Assembly (NCBI GenBank): GCA_965200115.1 | Contig: OZ241336.1 | Span: forward strand, 2,790,001 to 2,854,000 | DNA length: 64,000 bases | Reading direction: 5' to 3' | Source of the DNA: JAPOUP01 sp026708635 | GTDB lineage: Bacteria; Pseudomonadota; Alphaproteobacteria; Rhodobacterales; Rhodobacteraceae | In this document: piece after piece, positions 53,066 through 62,617 of the stretch | How positions within the stretch are numbered: the first letter of the stretch is position 1 | How the letters are laid out: every line of letters begins with the position of its first letter | Notes under the pieces: model-generated | Seen by the model: the letters and a program-made list of their open reading frames with translations, nothing else | Told to the model about the DNA's origin: nothing | The model's database searches: none | Program-made: the position numbers and the translations under genes

Positions 53066-53686
53066 ATGCGGCTTACATGCCCGACATGCGAAACGGAATT
53101 CGAGGTGGACGGCACCCTGGCGCGTAATGCAGCGAACGGGGTGCATTGCCCTGCCTGCGGCGCGGTCGGGCGCGGGGCTCCCGTCACTCCGGAACGCACC
53201 GAATCGGGAATTCCGCCGGGAGTGGATGGCCCACGGCCAATACGATCCGCTCCAAGCCCGGAAGTATTGCGGGTTCTAAGGGAAGAAGCCGAACGGGAAA
53301 CCAAAGCGCGGCGAGAAGAAGCCATGGCCGCTCAGGTGGTGCATGGTTCCGGCAGCGCACGACGCGAAGGCGGCGCTACGCCAATGACTCGGGCAATTGA
53401 CGGTAACGCAAGTGGCGCGGAACGGCGCGGAAGTTCGGTCAGGAAGCGGGAGGCTTACGGAACCAGGCGCGGTACTAAAACGCTGCTGTCAGGCGCTATC
53501 GTCCTGACGGCTTTAGCCGCGATGCTTGTTTATTCATTCGCGCCGCAAATCGTAAAACTGATTCCGGAAACCGAGCCCCACTTAATCGTTTACGTCGAGT
53601 ACGCCAATGAACTGCGGACGCTGATCAAGGAACTGATCAAGGCCATGGTGGATACCGCGCTTCGCGTTCCGGAATCCAACTCCTGA
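53066..53686 (+). CDS. Zinc-ribbon single-pass membrane protein
   Basis: 206 residues. An N-terminal zinc ribbon of the MJ0042 type: MRLTCPTCETEFEVDGTLAR with CxxC, then GVHCPACGAVG with the second CxxC (Cys at 5, 8, 29 and 32). A charged linker carries SPEVLRVLREEAERETKARR near 65. A single membrane helix (LLSGAIVLTALAAMLVYSFA, about 138-157) and a short periplasmic amphipathic tail follow. This layout is common in Rhodobacterales-like genomes, and its function is not established. Compared with relatives there is one membrane span. It converges with the TIGR02302 gene. Confidence 0.8.
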   Translation: MRLTCPTCETEFEVDGTLARNAANGVHCPACGAVGRGAPVTPERTESGIPPGVDGPRPIRSAPSPEVLRVLREEAERETKARREEAMAAQVVHGSGSARREGGATPMTRAIDGNASGAERRGSSVRKREAYGTRRGTKTLLSGAIVLTALAAMLVYSFAPQIVKLIPETEPHLIVYVEYANELRTLIKELIKAMVDTALRVPESNS

Positions 53687-53753
53687 GAGTCGCGCTAAGG
53701 TAAGGCAATCACCCGAGAAGCCGGGAACCTCTCTGACTTCCCCGCCAAAGCGG

Positions 53754-56276
53754 TCAGAACCGCTCAAGCAAACGCCGAAGATACTCCAGCTCGTCCTCCG
53801 GGCGGTTCCGTTCGCCCGACCTGCGGCGTATTTCATCCATCAATTCATCGGCACGGCGGTAGGCATTCTCATCCTGGAAAAGCAGGTCATCGGTTGCCGG
53901 TAGCCCGGTGGCACCAGGCTCACGGCCGAGAGGATCAAGCGGACGTCTGGCCGTTTGCGCTCCCAATCCACCTTCCGGCCCGCCGGGCTGTTCACCCTGC
54001 TGCCGCGCAAGCGCCTCGGCAAGGTTTCGCATGCCGTCACGCAACGCCTCGATGGCCTCTGCCTGGGAATCGAGAGCGCCCGAAAGGTCGCTTTCCGCCA
54101 ACGCCTCTCCGGCATCCTCCATCGCTTCCCCCGCACGGCCCAGCGCCTCACGCGCCGCATCGCCCTCGGCGGTGCCGGCACCGGGCAGATTTTCCGTCTG
54201 GCGCATAAGTTCCCGCATCAGTGCGCGCTGACGCTCGGCTAGCTCCTCCGAAGCAATGCCGGACCCATCGCCCCGCCCCGGCATCTCCCGACCATGTCCG
54301 TTTTCCGAATGCCCCTGACCAGACTGGCTATCACCGCCCTCGCTACGCTGCCGACCGAAGTTTTCCTGAATTTCGCCGAACGTATCGTCGCTCAGCTCCT
54401 GTTGTTGACGTAAGGTCTCACCCAATCCATCCATTGCCTGCCGAGCAGGTTGCTGGCCTTGGGCTATCTGAAGGTTTTCGATGATTTCAGCGAGGCGGGC
54501 CAGAAGATCGCCGGCTTCGTCCATTCGACCCTGCTCCATCAGTTCCTGGAGCCGATCCATCAGCGCCTGAAGCTGGTTGCCGTTGATTTCCCGCTCGTTC
54601 CGCGCCTGCTGACGCCCCTCTTGCCCCCGATCCCGCTCCTGTTCGGCAAGCTGCCGGATCAATGACTGCATCGCCTCACGCAGTTCCTGTACAAGAGCCG
54701 CGATCTCCTCATCCGTAGCCCCTTTGCGCATTGCTTCACGTAACCGCTCCTGCGCCTCGCGCAGCCGCTCACGGACATCGGACAAATCCCCGTCCTCAAG
54801 CATCACCGCGATATCCCACAGCGCTTCGGCGATCCTGTCACGAGGCTCTCCGGTTAGCCCTCCCGACAGGCCCTGCTCCAATTGCCGTAGAGCGTACCGC
54901 AACTTGAGATAAGCCGCGTCGGAATCGAACAGGTTCTCCGGCCTGTGACTGATCGCACGCAGCACCTTCGCCACACGGCTGCCGTTAGCGCGGTTCCAAA
55001 GCAAGTCCCGACGCTGCTCAATGATCGCCGCCGCTAATGGATCGAAAAACTGGCGTCCGGGCAGAATGGCGCTGGTGGGGACGGCGGCACCTTCCTGCCG
55101 AAGCGCGTCCAAAACGAACAACTCGATCTCGACAGGTAGCAAAGCCCATGGGTGCTGGCTGAGATTCTCGATCAGCGTCTCGGTGAACTCAGTCCGGTCA
55201 CCGGATATGGTGATCGGAATATCAAGTTCGACCGGTGGTCTCGGCTCAGGATTTACCGATAGCCCGTAGCGCCGGTCGACCGCGGCGAGATCCAGCGCGA
55301 TTCTGGCCCGTCCACTGATTACACCGTAGTCGTCTTTGGCCAGAAATGTCTGCCGCATCTCACCCATGAGGCCACGCTTCGGCTCACCCAGGGCCTCGAT
55401 TTTGGGTGGTCTGTCGCTAACAATCCCGAAAGTCCACCCGGCTCCTCCAGGTCCTTCAATCACAACCGTTCCGTTCCGCATGACCTTGAAGCTCCGCGTC
55501 GGCTCATCGAAACGGTCAGGTTGATCCGTCCGTCCGGAAACGGTCTCGGATACGGAAAATGCGTCGACGTCTCCGTAAAGCCTTAGCGTAACCGTACTGG
55601 CTTCAGGGACAACAATGCCTGACTCACCTATGTCGTTCAGGTAGAGTGAGGGTTTACCGGTGTACTCCGGCGGTTCGACCCAACCCTCCCATGAGGGGCC
55701 AATCGCCAGATATTCATCGCTGTCCACCGCGATCTCATTCACCGATGTAACCTTAACGATGGAGCCGAACAGCGCAGCTAGCGCAAAAAACAGAACCGCC
55801 ACATAACGAAGGGCGAATGGGTCACGGTCCGAGACCCGAAGATCCGGCCCGACCGCCCGAACATTCCTCACGGCCGCCGCCATGCGCCTCACATGTTCGT
55901 CCCATATGGCCTGTGCGGCCCGATCATCCGCACCAAACGCAATCGTGTCTTCAAGTGCGGCGATCGGACGCGCCGGAAGGGTTCCATCCAGCCGTTCCCT
56001 AGCTTCACGCTTCGTTGGAAAGCGAAGGCTCCCGATACCCCAACAAAACGCGCCGACCAACGCCACGACCGCCAGGAGAGCGAGACCCCGGACAACTTCG
56101 GATGAAACCAATTCGTGCAGCCCCATCATCAAGGCCGCCAGCACAAGAAAAAAGGATGACCAAAGGGGCCAGAACGCGTGTGTAAGCCGCTCCGCGAGCA
56201 TCCCAGTCCAGGTGAGCAGCAGCGCCAGATGCAGTCTTCCGAAGCGTTCACGCCGCAGTATGGGCGGGTCAGTCAT
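53754..56276 (-). CDS. TIGR02302 / DUF4175 family membrane protein
   Basis: A large alphaproteobacterial protein of unknown function (840 residues). The N-terminus has two or three membrane helices (ALLLTWTGMLAERL; SFFLVLAALMMGLHEL; LALLAVVALVGAFCWGIG), and another helix lies near residue 160. A periplasmic beta-rich part has EGWVEPPEYTGKPSLYLN near 198. A long glutamine- and glutamate-rich helical region (about 480-690, with repeated ERLREAMRK- and QEGRQQARN-like segments) precedes a low-complexity tail. It lies 35 bp downstream of lysA on the same strand, the pairing seen in many alphaproteobacteria. A role in envelope biology is only an inference. Confidence 0.85.
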   Translation of the reverse strand: MTDPPILRRERFGRLHLALLLTWTGMLAERLTHAFWPLWSSFFLVLAALMMGLHELVSSEVVRGLALLAVVALVGAFCWGIGSLRFPTKREARERLDGTLPARPIAALEDTIAFGADDRAAQAIWDEHVRRMAAAVRNVRAVGPDLRVSDRDPFALRYVAVLFFALAALFGSIVKVTSVNEIAVDSDEYLAIGPSWEGWVEPPEYTGKPSLYLNDIGESGIVVPEASTVTLRLYGDVDAFSVSETVSGRTDQPDRFDEPTRSFKVMRNGTVVIEGPGGAGWTFGIVSDRPPKIEALGEPKRGLMGEMRQTFLAKDDYGVISGRARIALDLAAVDRRYGLSVNPEPRPPVELDIPITISGDRTEFTETLIENLSQHPWALLPVEIELFVLDALRQEGAAVPTSAILPGRQFFDPLAAAIIEQRRDLLWNRANGSRVAKVLRAISHRPENLFDSDAAYLKLRYALRQLEQGLSGGLTGEPRDRIAEALWDIAVMLEDGDLSDVRERLREAQERLREAMRKGATDEEIAALVQELREAMQSLIRQLAEQERDRGQEGRQQARNEREINGNQLQALMDRLQELMEQGRMDEAGDLLARLAEIIENLQIAQGQQPARQAMDGLGETLRQQQELSDDTFGEIQENFGRQRSEGGDSQSGQGHSENGHGREMPGRGDGSGIASEELAERQRALMRELMRQTENLPGAGTAEGDAAREALGRAGEAMEDAGEALAESDLSGALDSQAEAIEALRDGMRNLAEALARQQGEQPGGPEGGLGAQTARRPLDPLGREPGATGLPATDDLLFQDENAYRRADELMDEIRRRSGERNRPEDELEYLRRLLERF

Positions 56277-56311
56277 TGGTCACACAATCCATTCACACTT
56301 GACACAGGGCA

Positions 56312-57577
56312 TCACAGCCATTCAGGAACTATATCCCGGCCGAGGATTTCGTCAAATGTCGGTCGGGCCCGAATGACGGCAAACCTGTCTCCATGCACCA
56401 TGACCTCCGGTACCAGGGGACGCGTGTTGTATTCGCTCGCCATCACCGCACAGTAGGCCCCGGCGCTACGGAAAGCCAATAGATCACCTGGCGCAAGCGG
56501 AGGCATTCGCCGCCGTTTCGCGAACGTATCTCCGGATTCACAGACCGGTCCAACGAGGTCAAACGGCCGTTCAACCTCACCGGGCGCGGGTTCGGCCACG
56601 GGAACGATTTCATGATAGCTTGAATACAGCGCCGGTCTCACAAGGTCGTTCATCGCGCTATCGAGAATCAGGAATTCCCGATCCTTGCCTGACTTGCGAT
56701 ACAGAAGGCGGGTTACAAGTATACCGGCGTTGCCGGCGATGAGCCTTCCCGGCTCAATCTCTATTTCGCAGCCCAGGCTTCCGAAAGTTGCCCTGATCAG
56801 GTCGCAGAACTCGGCGGGCGGCGGAAGCGCCGCGTCCGAACGGCGGTAGGGAATGCCCAGTCCCCCACCAAGATCCAGACGGCTTATCTCGTGTCCGTCC
56901 GAGCGGAGCCGTGCGGTGAGTTCGGCGATAACCCTGAACGCCAGTTCATAAGGCGCGAGATCGGTCAGCTGACTTCCGATGTGCATATCCAGCCCGACGA
57001 CCTTAAGCCCTGGTAGGGAGGCGGCGGCACGGTATGCGTCGGGTGCCCGGCCGGCGGGAATGCCAAACTTGTCCTCCGCCCTGCCCGTCGAGATCTTGTC
57101 GTGCGTCCCCGCGTCCACGTCGGGATTGATCCGGAATGCGACGGGAACGGTCACGCCCATCGACGCCGCTACCTGTGACAGCAGCTCCATCTCGGGCTCG
57201 GATTCAAGATTGACCTGCCGCACCCCTCCCGACAGCGCCAGTTCCATCTCGGACCGGGTCTTGCCAACGCCGGAAAAGACGATCCGGTCGTTTCGCACGC
57301 CGGCCGCGCGCGCGCGCAGGTATTCACCTCCGGACACGACGTCCATTCCGGCTCCCAGTCGGGCCAGAACCTTCAGGACAGCCTGATTGGAATTCGCCTT
57401 GACGGCATAACATACGAGATGGTCAAGGCCATCGAGTCCCTCGTCCAAAAGTCTGAAGTGGCGGACGAGGGTTGCCACGGAATAGAGATAGAAAGGGGTG
57501 CCTACGGACGCCGCCACCGCCGGCACAGGCACATCTTCCGCATGCAACACACCGCCGCGATAATGAAAATGATCCAT
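56312..57577 (-). CDS. lysA: Diaminopimelate decarboxylase
   Basis: PLP enzyme that decarboxylates meso-diaminopimelate to lysine, the last lysine step. 421 residues of the fold-type III decarboxylase. The PLP lysine is in VCYAVKANSNQAVLK near 55, GGEYLRARAAGV near 83, VGLDMHIGSQLTDL near 188, LDLGGGLGIPY near 228, EIEPGRLIAGNAG near 272, and the partner active-site CESGDTFAKRR near 340. The ATG at 57577 gives the usual MDHFHYRGGVLHAEDVPV. It heads a likely operon with the TIGR02302 gene. Confidence 0.95.
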   Translation of the reverse strand: MDHFHYRGGVLHAEDVPVPAVAASVGTPFYLYSVATLVRHFRLLDEGLDGLDHLVCYAVKANSNQAVLKVLARLGAGMDVVSGGEYLRARAAGVRNDRIVFSGVGKTRSEMELALSGGVRQVNLESEPEMELLSQVAASMGVTVPVAFRINPDVDAGTHDKISTGRAEDKFGIPAGRAPDAYRAAASLPGLKVVGLDMHIGSQLTDLAPYELAFRVIAELTARLRSDGHEISRLDLGGGLGIPYRRSDAALPPPAEFCDLIRATFGSLGCEIEIEPGRLIAGNAGILVTRLLYRKSGKDREFLILDSAMNDLVRPALYSSYHEIVPVAEPAPGEVERPFDLVGPVCESGDTFAKRRRMPPLAPGDLLAFRSAGAYCAVMASEYNTRPLVPEVMVHGDRFAVIRARPTFDEILGRDIVPEWL

Positions 57578-58353
57578 GCCAGCGCCCCGGTCTCCTGACC
57601 ACACCGCTCATAAAGAAGCGGGCGGCAAATGCAACGGGAGTCGTTTACGTCCCTGTATTACGTGATGTATCTCAGGCGTCGCTGTCCGAACCAAGCGCCG
57701 GACAGGAAAGTTCGCGGAGCGGATATCCATAAGGCGGATTCCGAAGGCGGGATCGGCTCAGTATTCGGTTCCCGGCGAGGAATTCCGGCATACCCTCCGG
57801 ATACCTGCTCAAGAGCGCAACGGTCGGCGGCATGATGATGGCCACCCTTATCGAGTAAAAAAGCATACGAGGGGGATCTCGGCGGCAAACCGCGTATTTT
57901 GCGAGTATTCCCGGCCTTGCCGCGCCGGTCACCACGGTGGTTGATGGCGTGCGTGGTTGGCGGGTGGCCTTACGGCTCCCGGTTTCCCGCGCGCGGTCCG
58001 GGCCATGCATCCCCTCGACAAGGCCGCCGTGCTTGGCAACCAGATATAACCGCGTTCCAAGGCGTAGGGACAGTCTCGGTTACCGCGCTTCGCGCGTCCC
58101 ATTGTCGACGTCTATCGAGACACCTATTCGATCCGGGCCGGGACCGCCTTTGGCGATCCGCAGAATCAGATACCTCGGACCGGCGTAACGGCGAAGTTCC
58201 ACCTATTGGACGACTCGGTAACCAGCCCGACGCGCGTGCGCCGGATCGTGGATGTGTGGGCGGCGACAAGAGGTCTGACGGCTGTAACGTTGCTGTCGTC
58301 GCTCCGCCGGAGCCAAAGACGCGACATGAGGCCCGAGATGGACGAAAATGTCA
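57578..58353. other. Intergenic with mobile-element trace
   Basis: About 775 bp between lysA and the aminotransferase gene. It contains the 19-bp sequence at 57857-57875 that also occurs beside the IS5 relic at 21 kb. Frames here are broken; nothing else is recognisable. Confidence 0.45.
57857..57875 (+). repeat. 19-bp sequence shared with the IS5 remnant at 21043-21061
   Basis: AAAAAAGCATACGAGGGGG occurs here and at 21043-21061, same orientation. The two flanks differ on both sides. It is probably a scrap of the same insertion-sequence family. Confidence 0.6.
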
Positions 58354-59571
58354 TCAGGTCAGACTGGCAAGCGCCTTGCCCATCTCGGCGCAGGCCTCAG
58401 CAACCTCATCGTCCGATTTCGCGAAACACAAACGCAGGTGCCCGGGGCCGCCGAACTCGGTTCCCGGTACCAGCGCAACCCCAGCCGCGGCCAACAGGTA
58501 TTCCGATAGGACGATGTCGGTGTCGATAACCGTACCGTCCGGTGCCGTCCTGCCCAGAAGGGCAGTGCAATCGACAAAAATATAGAACGCTCCATCCGGT
58601 GGCCGCGCATTGAGTCCGGGGATCGCCGCGATCGCCGCGATCGCACTGTCACGCCGTCGAAGATAGATGCGGCCCCACTCGTGAATCGTGTCCTGCGGGC
58701 CTGTCAGCGCCGCCAAAGCCGCCGCCTGACTGATTGAACTGGCATTTGTCGTTGATTGCCCCTGCAGCTTTGTCATTGCGGCGATGAACTTCCTCGGACC
58801 CGCGGCATAACCGATCCGCCAGCCAGTCATGGCGTGGGACTTCGAGACACCATTCACGGTCAGCACCCGACCTTCGAGATCGGGCGCGACCCGCGCCATT
58901 GTAGCGAAAGGCGCTCCAGTGAAGAGGATTTTCTCGTAGATATCGTCGCAGATGACCGCCACCTTGGGGTATTGCCTGAGCACCCCGGCCAACGCGGACA
59001 GCTCGCTCGCCGAGTAGACCGCCCCGCCCGGATTCCCGGGTGAATTCAGGATCAACCAGCGCGTGCGCGCCGTGATCGCCGCCGCAAGCGCACCCGGCGT
59101 GATCTTCAGGTCGGTTCCAAAACAATCCACAATGACAGGCTTACCGCCCGCTATGGTGACCATATCGCAATAGCTGACCCAATAGGGCGCGGGAATGATC
59201 GCCTCGTCACCATCATTTACGCCTACCAGCAGCGCATTGAACATGAGCTGTTTGGCACCGGTTCCTACAACGACCTCGTCTATATCGCAAACCAGTCCGT
59301 TCTCGTTTCGCAATTTGGCGGCGATGGCTTCACGCAGCGCGGGTGTCCCGGCCACGGACGTATAACGCGTATGTCCCGCAAGGGCGGCTTTGTGAGCCGC
59401 GTCAATAATGAAAGCCGGCGTGTCGAAGTCCGGCTCTCCTTCAGCCAGGTTATAGACTTTCCCGCCAGAAGCGGCTCGTTTCCGCACCATATCAGCCAGA
59501 CGAATCGTGCCCGAAACCCGGACCCGTCGAATGCGTTCCGAAAGCTGCACTTCTGCCTCCATAAATGGCAT
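58354..59571 (-). CDS. Aspartate aminotransferase (class I PLP aminotransferase)
   Basis: Interconverts aspartate/oxaloacetate and glutamate/2-oxoglutarate; class I-beta members may also take prephenate. 405 residues: NLAEGEPDFDTPAFIIDAAH near 41, GHTRYTSVAGTPALREAIA near 65, GTGAKQLMFNALL near 103, PAPYWVSYCDMV near 125, LNSPGNPGGAVYS near 173, and the PLP lysine in VNGVSKSHAMTGWRIGYAAG near 240. Start is uncertain: ATG at 59571 and 59562 are in frame, and a GTG at 59550 has an ideal GGAGG five bases upstream (that GGAGG lies inside the longer reading). Confidence 0.9.
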   Translation of the reverse strand: MPFMEAEVQLSERIRRVRVSGTIRLADMVRKRAASGGKVYNLAEGEPDFDTPAFIIDAAHKAALAGHTRYTSVAGTPALREAIAAKLRNENGLVCDIDEVVVGTGAKQLMFNALLVGVNDGDEAIIPAPYWVSYCDMVTIAGGKPVIVDCFGTDLKITPGALAAAITARTRWLILNSPGNPGGAVYSASELSALAGVLRQYPKVAVICDDIYEKILFTGAPFATMARVAPDLEGRVLTVNGVSKSHAMTGWRIGYAAGPRKFIAAMTKLQGQSTTNASSISQAAALAALTGPQDTIHEWGRIYLRRRDSAIAAIAAIPGLNARPPDGAFYIFVDCTALLGRTAPDGTVIDTDIVLSEYLLAAAGVALVPGTEFGGPGHLRLCFAKSDDEVAEACAEMGKALASLT

Positions 59572-60376
59572 TTGAAATAGAATATCGAAACTCGTAGCGC
59601 GGTACCACCAAATCTAAGGTGCCCAGATCCTTCCTTATGACCCTTAGGGCGCAACCTATCAGATCGACGGTATGCCTATGGAACTTGCGAGGGAATATCG
59701 AGACCGGGCGCGTGGGCACTGCGGCCCGGATCTCCGGACCATACCGGACAGAATGCGTTTCACCTAGCTCAGGGGACGTTTCGCGCCTATCGTTTTCGAA
59801 TCGTTCCGAAAATTTCGCGCGTCTATCCGGCATATGCGGCACCCCACTGGAGCCGGTCGCCGGCATCTTCCACGACTCGATCGTCGAAGCCGAATGGGAT
59901 CTGTTCAAGCGAAGGTGCGAAGAGCTCTGACCAGCGAAAAGCAACCATGCGACCCATGACCGGTTCGGCCGGATTGATCGGCTAATGTCAACCGGTGGGC
60001 GTCTTCACGCGCTCGAGGCGATCGAGCTGAGGCTCTCGTTTAACCGACCCGAAACCCGCGATATCTCGGTGTATCGCACGATATGCGGCGACCTCGACCC
60101 GAAATCGCGTGCTCAGGCCCTAAATTGTCCGTTGAGGCGGCTCAGGTCCCGCACCGCTCCAGATATCTGGACCCCCGAGTGATCTGGAGGTGAAGCGGGA
60201 ACACTGAGACGACAGACGATGCGTCGACGGTTCATGGCCGACAGGCGGGGGAAAGACACATTGAAGGGCGCGGTCAACTTCCGCATGACAGTGGTGGAGG
60301 GCATAAAACCGGAAAGGGAAGGCAAGCGCGACGCCGCGGAAAATAGGGCGGTCGGCATTCTCACATCGACCGATTG
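59572..60376. other. Intergenic, no gene recognised
   Basis: About 800 bp between the aminotransferase and lpdA. Short plus-strand frames (59619-59930; 60219-60401) lack family features. Promoters for the aminotransferase gene would be expected near 59580-59650. Confidence 0.45.
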
Positions 60377-61774
60377 TCAGAAATGCAGCGCCCTCCCATA
60401 GGCATCCAGGACGCTTTCATGCATCATTTCGCTTAACGTTGGATGCGGAAAGACGGTGTTCATCAAATCCTCCTCGGTCGTCTCGAGCGTGCGGCCGACC
60501 ACATATCCCTGTATCAGTTCCGTGACTTCCGCGCCAATCATATGCGCTCCGAGCAACTCGCCCGTCTTTGCGTCGAACACGGTCTTGATCAAGCCTTCGG
60601 CCTCACCCAGTGCGATCGCCTTCCCGTTCCCGATGAACGGGAACCGACCAACCTTTACTTCATGACCTAGCTCTCTGGCTTTCGCCTCGCTGTAACCTAC
60701 GGACGCAACCTGCGGATTGCAGTAGGTGCAGCCCGCGATGGACTCAGCCCTCACCGGATGTACCTGATTCCGACCCGCAACCATCTCTGCAACCATAACC
60801 CCTTCGTGCGATGCTTTGTGCGCGAGCCATGGGGGGGCCGCCACGTCGCCGATTGCATAAAGGCCCTCGACGCCGGTCCGGCAGTGGGAATCCGTCACCA
60901 CATGGGATCGGTCTATTCCAACGCCAAGCGCTTCCAGTCCAAGTCCCTCCACGTTTCCGACGATACCGACAGCGAGTATTACTGTGTCAAATTCATGTTT
61001 TCCTACCTTACCGTCCGCCTCGATATGGGCCACCGCGCGACCTTTGCCCCGATCGATCCGCTTGACGGTGGCCCCCTCCATCACCGTCATTCCCTGTGCG
61101 ATGAAAGCTTTCCTGGCAAGGGCGCTGATTTCCTCGTCCTCGGCCGGCAGGATACGCTCCATAACCTCAACCACCGTCGTTGAAGCTCCGAGAGTGTTGT
61201 AGAAACTCGCGAACTCAATACCGATCGCGCCCGAACCGATGACCAGCAGCTTCTTTGGCATCCTTGGCGGCTTGAGGGCGTGTCGATACGTCCAGACCAG
61301 ATCGCCGTCAGCCTCTAGTCCGGGAAGTTCCCTCGCCCTGGCTCCCGTCGCCAGTACGATCGCCTTCGCCGAAAGCGACTCGGTACCCTCTTTCGTCGTG
61401 ACGCTGACGGTGTCACTGGAGGAAAGAGCCGCTTCACCCATCACAACCGCAACCCGGTTTTTCTTCATCAAATGCCCGACACCGCCGTTAAGTTGCTTGG
61501 CGACCTTCCGGGAACGCTCGATGACCGCATCGAGATCACACCCGACCCCCTCGGCCCTGAGCCCGAATTCGCCCGCACGGCCCAGCAGGTGAAACACCTC
61601 GGCGGACCTGAGCATCGCCTTCGTTGGGATACAGCCCCAGTTAAGGCAAACACCCCCCATATGCTCACGCTCGACGATTGCCACGCTAAGGCCGAGCTGG
61701 GCTCCTCGGATGGCGGCGACATAGCCTCCCGGCCCGGCGCCAATGACGATCATATCGTAAGATTTTGAAGCCAT
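60377..61774 (-). CDS. lpdA: Dihydrolipoyl dehydrogenase
   Basis: FAD flavoprotein (E3) that reoxidises lipoyl groups of 2-oxoacid dehydrogenase or glycine cleavage complexes. 465 residues. FAD-binding YDMIVIGAGPGGYVAAIRGA at 6-25, redox disulfide GGVCLNWGCIPTKAML near 43, NAD-binding LLVIGSGAIGIEFASF near 180, GLYAIGDVAAPPWLAHKA near 310 and the catalytic HPTLSEMMHESVL near 445. The ATG at 61774 has GAGGAG just upstream; a GTG four codons earlier overlaps that site. No E1 or E2 genes are adjacent, so it stands alone here; upstream and downstream genes are unrelated. Confidence 0.95.
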   Translation of the reverse strand: MASKSYDMIVIGAGPGGYVAAIRGAQLGLSVAIVEREHMGGVCLNWGCIPTKAMLRSAEVFHLLGRAGEFGLRAEGVGCDLDAVIERSRKVAKQLNGGVGHLMKKNRVAVVMGEAALSSSDTVSVTTKEGTESLSAKAIVLATGARARELPGLEADGDLVWTYRHALKPPRMPKKLLVIGSGAIGIEFASFYNTLGASTTVVEVMERILPAEDEEISALARKAFIAQGMTVMEGATVKRIDRGKGRAVAHIEADGKVGKHEFDTVILAVGIVGNVEGLGLEALGVGIDRSHVVTDSHCRTGVEGLYAIGDVAAPPWLAHKASHEGVMVAEMVAGRNQVHPVRAESIAGCTYCNPQVASVGYSEAKARELGHEVKVGRFPFIGNGKAIALGEAEGLIKTVFDAKTGELLGAHMIGAEVTELIQGYVVGRTLETTEEDLMNTVFPHPTLSEMMHESVLDAYGRALHF

Positions 61775-61943
61775 CTCTCTCCTCACCTTCAGACCAGTTC
61801 ACGGCTAGCGCATCGACGCGATACGGCCCATCGGAACGAACCACAAATCGCCAAGGCAATCCCTTACCGCCGCGAAGCGCGCGAGGGTCACCGTTTCAGC
61901 GGGATCAATCCAAAAGGGCCGCCTTCACCCTACGCGAGTCTCC

Positions 61944-62519
61944 TTACGCGGACCTGACCAACTCCAGAACGCCCCCATATCCACCGCCATCCAGATGAGC
62001 CACCTCCAACGCGGAAGACGACCGCGCAAGCGCGGCGTTCCGGGTCGGAAACCGTCCAAACCACCTGATTATCTCGCGATGCGCCCGCGCATGGACGAGA
62101 TTGGCGGCACCACCATCAGGCATGCGCTCTTTCAACAGGTGTACGCAACGATCCTGATCCGGCAGGCATTCGCTGTGCATTAGCGGGAGATAGAAAAACT
62201 GGCGCACCATACCATCGATACGCCTGTCAAACCCCTTGTAGATGGCCGATTTCGCCGCGGACAAAGCGATCCGGTCGCTCGCGAACGCCTTCGCCGTGTC
62301 CCGGAACATGTTCCGTGGAAACTGATCGGTCAGAATCAGGTAGGCAAGCGTTCCGCTCACGGAAGCGAGCCAATCCTTGAAACCTCCGTCCATCACCCGG
62401 CGCCAGTCCATTTCGAAGCGCTCCCGGATCGACGCATCCAACTCCTCGCCCCCGCCATACCAACCATTTTCGCCTACTTCCTCAAGCCAAAATCCAAGAA
62501 TGCTGTCCGGTCCTTCCAT
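61944..62519 (-). CDS. DUF924 family protein
   Basis: 191 residues of the all-helical DUF924 family (TPR-like fold). Characteristic stretches are SILGFWLEEVG near 6, AYLILTDQFPRNMFRDTAKA near 62 (the DQFPRN motif), YLPLMHSECLPDQDR near 113, and HREIIRWFGRFPTRNAAL near 150 with the RFP-hr-N block. Function is unknown, although the fold is well conserved in proteobacteria. The ATG at 62519 places the conserved segment near the start as usual; an in-frame start at 62534 is possible. It lies between lpdA and the MFS gene on the same strand, with gaps of 170 and 98 bp. Confidence 0.85.
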   Translation of the reverse strand: MEGPDSILGFWLEEVGENGWYGGGEELDASIRERFEMDWRRVMDGGFKDWLASVSGTLAYLILTDQFPRNMFRDTAKAFASDRIALSAAKSAIYKGFDRRIDGMVRQFFYLPLMHSECLPDQDRCVHLLKERMPDGGAANLVHARAHREIIRWFGRFPTRNAALARSSSALEVAHLDGGGYGGVLELVRSA

Positions 62520-62617
62520 CCGCTTGCTCCTCAACGAGGCTCCCCCAAGCGGATACCAGTGTCACATGTTTCGCTTATCCACACAAGCCATTGATTCAAT
62601 GGGCTCCATAACCACCC

